The notes beneath the pieces were generated by a model. That model was not told the origin of the DNA. It did no database searches and worked only from the letters and a program-made list of their open reading frames with translations. The position numbers were made by a program, and so were the translations under genes. From assembly GCA_949358305.1 (NCBI GenBank), contig OX442320.1, forward strand, positions 1,304,501 through 1,368,500: DNA of 64,000 nucleotides. The letters run 5' to 3'. This DNA comes from Strigamia acuminata (taxonomy: Eukaryota; Arthropoda; Chilopoda; Geophilomorpha; Linotaeniidae). This document shows, piece by piece, positions 32,101 to 42,700 of this stretch (position 1 is its first letter; each line of letters starts with the position of its first letter).

Positions 32101-35100
32101 TAAACACTATTTCTGAACATTCAGAGACATTGGTCTTGTGGTGTTTGTGCTAAGTCAACTGTGATGAGATCAAAAATCTATTCTCCCAAATCATTGCTTG
32201 GATGTTTCTAAAACTTACATTGGAGCCTTCTACTAAGGTTTAAACACTATTTCTGAACATTCAGAGACATTGGTCTTGTGGTGTTTGTGCTAAGTCAACT
32301 ATGATGAGATCAAAAGTCTATTCTCCCAAATGATTGCTTGGATGTTTCTAAAACTTACATTGGAGCCTTCTACTAAGGTTTAAACACTATTTCTGAACAT
32401 TCAGAGACATTGGTCTTGTGGTGTTTGTGCTAAGTTAACTGTGATGAGATCAAAAGTCTATTCTCGCAAATCATTGCTTGGATGTTGCTAAAACTTCTCT
32501 TGAAGTCTTCTACTAAGGTTTAAACACTATTTCTGAACATTCAGAGACATTGGTCTTGTGGTGTTTGTGCTAAGTCAACTGCGATGTGAAATGAGCTCAA
32601 ATTTTTTTTTTCAAAATTTATTGCTTGGATGTTGCTAAAACTTACATTGGAGCCTTCTACTAAGGTTTAAACACTATTTCTGAATATTCAGAGACATTGG
32701 TCTTGTGGTGTTTGTGCTAAGTCAACTGTGATGAGATCAAAAGTCTATTCTCCCAAATCATTGCTTGGATGTTTCTAAAACTTACATTGGAGCCTTCTAC
32801 TAAGGTTTAAACACTATTTCTGAACATTCAGAGACATTGGTCTTGTGGTGTTTGTGCTAAGTCAACTGTGATGAGATCAAAAGTCTATTCTCCCAAATCA
32901 TTGCTTGGATGTTTCTAAAACTTACATTGGAGCCTTCTACTAAGGTTTAAACACTATTTCTGAACATTCAGAGACATTGGTCTTGTGGTGTTTGTGCTAA
33001 GTCAACTGTGATGAGATCAAAAGTCTATTCTCCCAAATCATTGCTTGGATGTTTCTAAAACTTACATTGGAGCCTTCTACTAAGGTTTAAACACTATTTC
33101 TGAACATTCAGAGACATTGATCTTGTGGTCTTTGTGCTAAGTCAACTGCAATGTGAAATAAGCTCAAAATTTTTTTTTCAAAATTTATTGCTTGGATGTT
33201 GCTAAAACTTACATTGAAGGCTTCTACTAAGGTTTAAACACTATTTCTGAACATTCAGAGACATTGGACTTGTGGTGTTTGTGCTAAGTCAACCGTGATG
33301 AGATCAAAAGTCTATTCTCCCAAATCATTGCTTGGATGTTTCTAAAACTTACATTGGAGCCTTCTACTAAGGTTTAAACACTATTTCTGAACATTCAGAG
33401 ACATTGGTCTTGTGGTGTTTGTGCTAAGTCAACTGTGATGAGATCAAAAGTCTATTCTCCCAAATCATTGCTTGGATGTTTCTAAAACTTACATTGGAGC
33501 CTTCTACTAAGGTTTAAACACTATTTCTGAACATTCAGAGACATTGGTCTTGTGGTGTTTGTGCTAAGTCAACTATGATGAGATCAAAAGTCTATTCTCC
33601 CAAATGATTGCTTGGATGTTTCTAAAACTTACATTGGAGCCTTCTACTAAGGTTTAAACACTATTTCTGAACATTTAGAGACATTGGTCTTGTGGTGTTT
33701 GTGCTAAGTTAACTGTGATGAGATCAAAAGTCTATTCTCGCAAATCATTGCTTGGATGTTGCTAAAACTTCTCTTGAAGTCTTCTACTAAGGTTTAAACA
33801 CTATTTCTGAACATTCAGAGACATTGGTCTTGTGGTGTTTGTGCTAAGTCAACTGTGATGAGATCAAAAGTCTATTCTCCCAAATCATTGCTTGGATGTT
33901 TCTAAAACTTACATTGGAGCCTTCTACTAAGGTTTAAACACTATTTCTGAACATTCAGAGACATTGGTCTTGTGGTGTTTGTGCTAAGTCAACTGTGATG
34001 AGATCAAAAGTCTATTCTCCCAAATCATTGCTTGGATGTTTCTAAAACTTACATTGGAGCCTTCTACTAAGGTTTAAACACTATTTCTGAACATTCAGAG
34101 ACATTGGTCTTGTGGTGTTTGTGCTAAGTCAACTATGATGAGATCAAAAGTCTATTCTCCCAAATGATTGCTTGGATGTTTCTAAAACTTACATTGGAGC
34201 CTTCTACTAAGGTTTAAACACTATTTCTGAACATTCAGAGACATTGGTCTTGTGGTGTTTGTGCTAAGTTAACTGTGATGAGATCAAAAGTCTATTCTCG
34301 CAAATCATTACTTGGATGTTGCTAAAACTTCTCTTGAAGTCTTCTACTAAGGTTTAAACACTATTTCTGAACATTCAGAGACATTGGTTTTGTGGTGTTT
34401 GTGCTAAGTCAACTGCGATGTGAAATGAGCTCAAAATTTTTTTTTCAAAATTTATTGCTTGGATGTTGCTAAAACTTAGAATTGGAGCCTTCTACTAAGG
34501 TTTAAACACTATTTCTGAATATTCAGAGACATTGGTCTTGTGGTGTTTGTGCTAAGTCAACTGTGATGAGATCAAAAGTCTATTCTCCCAAATCATTGCT
34601 TGGATGTTTCTAAAACTTACATTGGAGCCTTCTACTAAGGTTTAAACACTATTTCTGAACATTCAGAGACATTGGTCTTGTGGTGTTTGTGCTAAGTCAA
34701 CTGTGATGAGATCAAAAGTCTATTCTCCCAAATCATTGCTTGGATGTTTCTAAAACTTACATTGGAGCCTTCTACTAAGGTTTAAACACTATTTCTGAAC
34801 ATTCAGAGACATTGGTCTTGTGGTGTTTGTGCTAAGTCAACTATGATGAGATCAAAAGTCTACTCTCCCAAATGATTGCTTGGATGTTTCTAAAACTTAC
34901 ATTGGAGCCTTCTACTAAGGTTTAAACACTATTTCTGAACATTCAGAGACATTGGTCTTGTGGTGTTTGTGCTAAGTCAACTATGATGAGATCAAAAGTC
35001 TATTCTCCCAAATGATTGCTTGGATGTTTCTAAAACTTACATTGGAGCCTTCTACTAAAGTTTAAACACTATTTCTGAACATTCAGAGACATTGGTCTTG

Positions 35101-36530
35101 TGGTGTTTGTGCTAAGTCAACTGTGATGAGATCAAAAGTCTATTCTCCCAAATCATTGCTTGGATGTTTCTAAAACTTACATTGGAGCCTTCTACTAAGG
35201 TTTAAACACTATTTCTGAACATTCAGAGACATTGGTCTTGTGGTGTTTGTGCTAAGTCAACTGTGATGAGATCAAAAGTCTATTCTCCCAAATCATTGCT
35301 TGGATGTTTCTAAAACTTACATTGGAGCCTTCTACTAAGGTTTAAACACTATTTCTGAACATTCAGAGACATTGATCTTGTGGTCTTTGTGCTAAGTCAA
35401 CTGCAATGTGAAATAAGCTCAAAATTTTTTTTTCAAAATTTATTGCTTGGATGTTGCTAAAACTTACATTGAAGGCTTCTACTAAGGTTTAAACACTATT
35501 TCTGAACATTCAGAGACATTGGACTTGTGGTGTTTGTGCTAAGTCAACCGTGATGAGATCAAAAGTCTATTCTCCCAAATCATTGCTTGGATGTTTCTAA
35601 AACTTACATTGGAGCCTTCTACTAAGGTTTAAACACTATTTCTGAACATTCAGAGACATTGGTCTTGTGGTGTTTGTGCTAAGTCAACTGTGATGAGATC
35701 AAAAATCTATTCTCCCAAATCATTGCTTGGATGTTTCTAAAACTTACATTGGAGCCTTCTACTAAGGTTTAAACACTATTTCTGAACATTCAGAGACATT
35801 GGTCTTGTGGTGTTTGTGCTAAGTCAACTATGATGAGATCAAAAGTCTATTCTCCCAAATGATTGCTTGGATGTTTCTAAAACTTACATTGGAGCCTTCT
35901 ACTAAGGTTTAAACACTATTTCTGAACATTCAGAGACATTGGTCTTGTGGTGTTTGTGCTAAGTTAACTGTGATGAGATCAAAAGTCTATTCTCGCAAAT
36001 CATTGCTTGGATGTTGCTAAAACTTCTCTTGAAGTCTTCTACTAAGGTTTAAACACTATTTCTGAACATTCAGAGACATTGGTCTTGTGGTGTTTGTGCT
36101 AAGTCAACTGCGATGTGAAATGAGCTCAAATTTTTTTTTTCAAAATTTATTGCTTGGATGTTGCTAAAACTTACATTGGAGCCTTCTACTAAGGTTTAAA
36201 CACTATTTCTGAATATTCAGAGACATTGGTCTTGTGGTGTTTGTGCTAAGTCAACTGTGATGAGATCAAAAGTCTATTCTCCCAAATCATTGCTTGGATG
36301 TTTCTAAAACTTACATTGGAGCCTTCTACTAAGGTTTAAACACTATTTCTGAACATTCAGAGACATTGGTCTTGTGGTGTTTGTGCTAAGTCAACTGTGA
36401 TGAGATCAAAAGTCTATTCTCCCAAATCATTGCTTGGATGTTTCTAAAACTTACATTGGAGCCTTCTACTAAGGTTTAAACACTATTTCTGAACATTCAG
36501 AGACATTGGTCTTGTGGTGTTTGTGCTAAG
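29200..36530 (+). repeat. 3529-bp higher-order repeat, two tandem copies
   Basis: Rare sequence variants recur with exactly the same offset of 3529: gacattggac at 29731/33260 and 31986/35515, acattta at 30142/33671, ctactctccc at 31331/34860, ctactaaag at 31523/35052, caaaaatct at 32171/35700. 3529 equals 21 monomers of 140, three of 147 and one of 148 bp. The copies meet near 32.73 kb. Similarity to the upstream side starts near 29.2 kb, and about two further monomers of a third copy match before the pattern breaks near 36.53 kb. Few substitutions separate the copies. Confidence 0.85.
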
Positions 36531-37093
36531 TCAACTATGATGAGATCAAAAGTCTATTCTCGCAAATCATTACTTGGATGTTGCTAAAACTTCTCTTGAA
36601 GTCTTCTACTAAGGTTTAAACACTATTTCTGAACATTCAGAGACATTGGTCTTGTGGTGTTTGTGCTAAGTCAACTGTGATGAGATCAAAAGTCTATTCT
36701 CCCAAATCATTGCTTGGATGTTTCTAAAACTTACATTGGAGCCTTCTACTAAGGTTTAAACACTATTTCTGAACATTCAGAGACATTGGTCTTGTGGTGT
36801 TTGTGCTAAGTCAACTGTGATGAGATCAAAAGTCTATTCTCCCAAATCATTGCTTGGATGTTTCTAAAACTTACATTGGAGCCTTCTACTAAAGTTTAAA
36901 CACTATTTCTGAACATTCAGAGACATTGGTCTTGTGGTGTTTGTGCTAAGTCAACTATGATGAGATCAAAAGTCTATTCTCCCAAATGATTGCTTGGATG
37001 TTTCTAAAACTTACATTGGAGCCTTCTACTAAGGTTTAAACACTATTTCTGAACATTCAGAGACATTGGTCTTGTGGTGTTTGTGCTAAGTCA

Positions 37094-37097
37094 ACTA
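37094..37097. other. Target-site duplication acta, left copy (BEL-B2)
   Basis: acta precedes the BEL-B2 5' LTR and is repeated at 46650-46653. Joining the flanks restores gtcaactatgatgag of the satellite monomer. Confidence 0.85.
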
Positions 37098-38738
37098 TGT
37101 TGCAACCTGTTGCAAACAGAGTGGAATATAAATTGATACTGCTTTTTATTTGCCATTTTATTGTCCTATTAAATATTCAAAGTGTTGTTAAATTTTGCTT
37201 CTAATAGTTTGACTTACATTTCAGGTGTTTTTTGTGTCATATTAAAGCTTTTAGTTCATTATTTTCTTATATTGTCATGAATTTTGGGTATTGTGTGTTT
37301 AAATAGACTTATTCTAGTGTGTTTTATTTTGCATAACATTTTAATCTTATTTTACAGGATTTTTTGCATTATTAAAACTATTAAAGTGTTTTATGATACT
37401 GTTGTTTATTAAAATATGATATTTCATTGTCTATTGCATTCATTTCAAGTGTTATTTATAAGAATTTGTCTTATATTATCAATTCCTATTCATTTTGTGT
37501 GTTTCCGTGTGAAATTGGGTGCATCCGTCGTCAAACAGTTCACTAGTGTAATTGGAGTGACGTCATATTTCGAAATCTAGTTCGGTTTTGACTCCAACTT
37601 CTAACCTTTCGTTTTCATTGAATTCTTGTCGTTAGAATTGATCCTAATATTGTTTTAGACTAATTCAGGGGTGATCTGTCGATCTGTGCACTTAGTTTCT
37701 TTCCCGGAGCAGCCGTTTTGTCTGTACGAACGATCGTGACGGACCTCGCATGTGCGTTGCCGTCCGCGATCGTTTCTTTTCTTTCAAGACTAATTTTCAT
37801 GTGTATTCTTATTAAAAGTGCTTTATTTTGAAGGAAATTACTTTTCCTAAGTGTATTTATTAGTAACATTACCTAGTATTTGCTATATTCTTGTGTCAGA
37901 ATTCAAATGTCGTGTTTTGCCGCTCTTATTGAGTTGTACGGGCGCCATGTTGGATTTATTTGCTAATTTCGTTATTACATCGATTCTATTGTATTATTAA
38001 TACTTGTTTTGCATTTACTATTTCATTTCATTGTATTTTAGTGCATATTATTTACCATTTCAGTGATTTTGTGAGGTTTTAAATTGAAATCTTTGCATTA
38101 CGTAACTTTGCTGTATTCTGATTGGCTGAGCCGATCGTCTGCTTCCCGATCGATTCTTTCTGTATTTTCTCATTGTTTTAAGTGTTTTTGAGCATTGTTA
38201 CCATTTACTTTTATGTTCCTGACATCTTTGTGGTCATTTTGACATATTGCAATTTGATTTTAATGCATTTTTGAGCAATCGCTCACTTCAATGTATTTCA
38301 TTTTTCTCCGTTGTCATAGCAACGGAATTTCTCAATTGTGTTTTTTACCTTGGCGCGTGCCGTGACCATTGTTTTGCACGTGCATTTTCTTTGTTAGCCA
38401 ACGTACATTCGTGTATTTGGTGAGTTATCATTCTACTTCCGAATAAATAAGTTGTTTTATGTTATCTCCTGGAGTTTTTACTTTCGTCGCCATTACAATG
38501 TGTCGGGAGTAGCCAAACATTTTCCCAGACTGGTCAATGGTTAAGCGGACACTTGGATACCATTCAACAGTAGTTTCTACAGGGATTCCTTCATTCTCCA
38601 ATGCATTTCGGGACAAATTAAATCTGTTTCCACACGGTATACGTACTAACCTCACTATACGATCGTTTGAGTGGATTGGCGGGAGATTCAAAACGCCATG
38701 GCTCAGTTCTTTTCTGTCCTGTGTGATTGACCGCTACA
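37098..38738 (+). repeat. BEL-B2 5' LTR (1641 bp)
   Basis: Begins TGTTGCAACCTG and ends GACCGCTACA. It contains a palindromic TGACGTCA (37558-37565), a GCCATGTTGGATTT block (37944-37957) and a ccgttg/caacgg hairpin near 38310. The first codons of the leader ORF start at 38537. Confidence 0.95.
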
Positions 38739-39244
38739 TAGGATACGAATTTATGGTGCACGTGACCAGGATTCCGTCTGAAATCTGTGAGTTTTTCCGG
38801 TTCGTCATTGATACGGTTCTATGCGTGATTGATGCGACGGGAGAAGTATACGTTCGGGATTCGTCGTCTGCTAGAACAATCATCGTTCAACGTGACAACA
38901 GTCACAACGGGGATTCGTTTGGCGCCGAATACGAACAATTGAGTGTCATCAGCGGGATTCTACGGTCGCCATCTTGGATTTGGATAACACAACGCGCTGT
39001 GCTGGAAAGCTGGTTTGCCCCTGAAATTATTGCATTTTCTTTTGTTTTTCATTCTATTTGTGTGTTTTGGAGATTTTTATTGCATGAGGGTGTTGTATTG
39101 GGTATTCCATTGTTGTTTTTGCTTTTTCATTTGCTAGTCTTAAAGGGAAATTTCGTAAAGTGTATTTTATTGAAAATCTTAAAAGTGTTCTATTTAATTT
39201 TGTGCATGCATCTCCATATAACTGCCATAAGCAGGGGAGATTAG
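38537..39244 (+). CDS. BEL-B2 pre-gag ORF crossing from LTR into leader
   Basis: 235 residues from a true ATG, beginning 202 nt before the LTR end and stopping about 460 nt before the gag ATG. The middle (YVRDSSSARTIIVQRDNS) has unbiased composition; the C-terminus is hydrophobic and could span a membrane two or three times. No family is recognised. The LTR-encoded part lines up with an open frame in BEL-A (ATG 10457) with one in-frame 3-nt length difference, sharing LGY and FP-G-RTN residues. Translation of this ORF would precede and could limit gag initiation. Coding status uncertain. Confidence 0.4.
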   Translation: MVKRTLGYHSTVVSTGIPSFSNAFRDKLNLFPHGIRTNLTIRSFEWIGGRFKTPWLSSFLSCVIDRYIGYEFMVHVTRIPSEICEFFRFVIDTVLCVIDATGEVYVRDSSSARTIIVQRDNSHNGDSFGAEYEQLSVISGILRSPSWIWITQRAVLESWFAPEIIAFSFVFHSICVFWRFLLHEGVVLGIPLLFLLFHLLVLKGNFVKCILLKILKVFYLILCMHLHITAISRGD

Positions 39245-39704
39245 ATTCTTTTGATGCTAGTTACTGGTCAGTCTCTCATTGCAAGGGCTGTCAGTTATTA
39301 TCTTGAATTTTATGATAGAGTTTTGGCGAGATTTGTTCCAAACGAACCGTCAATTATTTCAAAACTGTGCAGGACTTTTTGAGTCACGTTTTTCATACGT
39401 GATCAAGGTCGCTCGTCTGTTTTAGCATCCTTGATTGTTAAAACATTCGATATTCGTGTATTTTCAATTTGCTTTTCTTGTCACGTGGGCATTAAAACTT
39501 TGAAAAATTCAGTTCTTTTTAAGTGTGAAATTTCTGATTTTATTCTTTTTGGGGTATAAAATTGTGATTTTATTCTTTTTAAGTTTTCATTCATTTTGAA
39601 GTGTAAAATTTTGAATTTTATTCTTTTTGAGTTTCATTGCAAAGTGTTATTTTGTTGTTCAAGTTATTGTCTTCTGTTTTAAAATTGACCGCCGTGAATT
39701 TGAA
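38739..39704 (+). other. BEL-B2 leader with candidate primer binding site
   Basis: 966 bp from LTR end to gag ATG. tggtgcacgtgaccagg at 38754-38770, 15 nt after the LTR, starts with TGG and resembles a tRNA 3' end in complement. It does not fit a tRNA T-arm and acceptor exactly and is farther from the LTR than usual, so it is only a candidate primer site. A gccatcttggattt block lies at 38968-38981. Confidence 0.5.
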
Positions 39705-42700
39705 ATGGAGAGAGATAGCACAACAGAGCCAACAATGCGTGATCTGCTCACTGAGGAGCAGATTGAAACAATGGAACAACGTTGGGAATCGCAAGTTACA
39801 GCAATGAATCATCTGTTGTCTATATCGGAGAAGACAGCAGATCCAGGAGAACTGGAAGCGCTGGTGCTAACTGCGAACCCAAAAGAGACACGGATAGTAG
39901 GTGCTTTGAATGAATTACAGAATTATTCCGACCACCAATTTTATCTGGAATGCATTGACAAGCTTGAGACTATGCAAGCTAGAGTGGATCTTCTTCGCAG
40001 GAGATACGAAATTTCCAAGCGATCAATTCCTACGTTGGGAGGAAGATTAAATACGTCTACAAGCTTCAATGCAAACACATCTATGAATGCGACAGCCTCG
40101 TTTAGAAAAAATTCGAAGCTGCCCAAACTGGAATCCGTAAAATTCGACGGAGATATTCTGAAGTACAAAACGTTCAAAAGCAACTTCGAGACCTCCGTAC
40201 ACAAGGATCCAGACCTGAGTAACGTTGAGAAACTACAATACTTGCAGACCATGTGCATTGGTGAGGCAGCGACTCTCATCTCCACCTTCCCTTTGATCGA
40301 GGAATCATATGACTTAGCCAGAGAGGAACTCGACAGAAACTATGGTGATGAGGATGCCCAGCAAACTGCACTAATCAAATCCATTAGAGACTTAAAAACA
40401 ATTTCCAGTGTATATCCAACCAAAGCGATAAAAGCAAACTTGACGAAAATTTCTGCGACAATAAGACTGCTCGAGCAATTAAAGATTCCAATTCAAACTT
40501 CCGGAGCTTTCTTATTGCCCGACATAATTAGCAAGTTTCCGAATTCCATGGCATTGAGGTTCTACCAGGTTCACGGAATGCAAAACAAGAATATCGTGAC
40601 ATTGCTCAATTTCTTTTTGAATGAAGTTGCAATGGCTGAGAGAACTGAAAACGTTTCTTCCTCTGAAAAATCGAAAAAAGAAAAGAATGAGAAGTCTGAA
40701 GCTGAGAAACAGAAAGCTAAGGGTTCAATGACCACGTGTGCAGCCACTCAAGACGCCAAGCAGTCTACAAGTGCAAAGACAAAGAGTGAACCTAAATCGG
40801 ACAACAAAAGTGCGCCTTCAAAGACTGTAAAGTGCATTTTTTGTGACGACAATCATCTGAATGGATCGTGCGGAAAGGAGTACGAAATCAATGCAAAAAT
40901 CGAAATAGTTAAGAAAAACAGACTTTGTTTTAACTGTTTCAGAACTGGACATAGAGTCGGTGATTGCAAAGTCAAATTTTCCTGCAAGCATTGCGGTGGG
41001 AGACATCACTCCACCATTTGCAAAAAACAAGAAGTGAAGAATTCTCCAAGCAATGTAGAGAAGCCGAAGGAGCCACAAGTGACGACCCACGTCTCATGTG
41101 CCATCTCCACGACCCTTCAATTAATGATTTTCACCGCGGATTTAAAAACGAAGTCTGGTGGATTTCATCATATTCGTGGCATGATTGATCCGGGCAGCCA
41201 TAGGTCATTTATTACCACTGCATTGGTCAATCGTCTCAAGTTGAGGAAATGTGGAAGTATATCGGCGACCACTCAAAGATTTAATGACTCTACGCCAGCA
41301 GAAATAGACTACGATGTTTTCAACATAAATCTCAAGTCAAAACATGATGAACAAGATATCAAGTTGACCATGTTATCCGTTGAAAACCTTCCGAGAGTGC
41401 AAGGAATCTTGAATCCTTCTGTCATAGAAAAGGTGAAGAAACTGAAAATGGAGTTAGCCGAAGATTTGCCAGCAACGACTGCCAATGTTGACCTCCTGTT
41501 AGGAGTTGACGTTTGGTGGAAAATTCTGAAAGAAGGTCGCAAGAAGATTAATGAAGATCTTGGACTTATCAACACGTTGTTCGGATGGGTACTTTCCGGT
41601 GCAGCTGGAAATACCAGCCTGTTTGAAGAGGAAGCCGATCTTACATCGTGTTGCAATACCTGCCAGATCGATATTAATCAGAAGCTGGACAAATTGTGGA
41701 ATCTGGAAGCGATAGGAATAGATTCTGGAGAAAAAGAATCTGACTTTACCAGAGACAGATTTGAAAAGACAACCCAGCGAATGGATGACGGAAGATATGA
41801 AGTCTTGTTGCCATTCAACGGTTTAGAAGAGGATTTGGACTCTAATTGGGAAAAATCGATAAACCAATTGGCAAATACTCTCAAACGAATAGACACGAAT
41901 GAAGATCTCAAGAAGAGGTATGATGAGGCAATAATGCAATACGTTGTAGAGGAACATGCCGAAGAGGTTCCCAAAGAAGAACGTTTTTTGAGAAAAGGCA
42001 TCTATAATATTCCTCACCACCCCGTTGTGAAGGAGGACAGGGATACGACAAAATTTAGGATCGTGTTCAACGCATCGTCTGCCAAAAAAGGAAAACTTTC
42101 GTTGAATGAGTGCTTGTACCCTGGCCCATCTTTAAATCCAGACTTAATTCTTGTGTTGGTGAGATTTAGACTATATTGCATCCCTGTAATCGCTGACATT
42201 AAGCAGGCTTTCCTTCAGGTTTTGATTAACCCTACACATAGGAATTTCTTACGTTTCTTATGGGTTACTCGTGACTATTTCAAACAACCGTATTCGTGGC
42301 AAAACCTGTGGAATAACATACTAATTCTGAGGATGATTGTCGTACCATTTGGGGTAATATCTTCTCCATTTCTCCTTTGTGCTACGATACGAAAACAAGC
42401 GAAACAATTTGAAGAAACTCATCCTAAAGAAGTAGATGCTTTAGATAGCGGAATCTTTATGGATGATTTGACTTCTGGAGGAGATTTCACCGCCGATACA
42501 ACGACACATGCAGAGAATTTGAAGATGATTCTAGACGACGGGAAACTTCCCCTTGTTAAATGGGCAACCGCTAGCAGAACCGTCTTTGAAAATCTTCAAT
42601 CAAAAAATTTTCACATGAGAGGTGAGAATTTTGACGACCTTCAAATCATCAAGATGTTGGGAATCTTATGGAATACACAAGACGACATGATTATGTTTAA

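Larger units (their letters stand above)
27141..37097 (+). repeat. Satellite array, middle segment (about 70 monomers)
   Basis: Direct continuation of the left array after BEL-B1, same strand and monomer types. Its second half is organised as a 3529-bp higher-order repeat (separate entry). Monomers containing gaatattc have the perfect 14-bp palindrome tctgaatattcaga; others have tctgaacattcaga. It is interrupted after 37097 by BEL-B2. Confidence 0.97.

Noticed and set aside
27141-37097. Satellite as a coding tandem repeat
   Set aside because: All frames of the monomer contain stops, and 140 is not a multiple of three.
38754-38770. Assignment of the BEL-B primer binding site to a specific tRNA
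   Set aside because: The complement looks tRNA-like but the T-arm and acceptor lengths are off by one nucleotide, and the site is 15 nt from the LTR; kept only as a candidate.
39627-39704. Upstream extension of BEL-B2 ORF1 as a start or signal peptide
   Set aside because: It relies on a TTG codon and a T-rich leader that only mimics a hydrophobic N-terminus; the ATG at 39705 has a good context.
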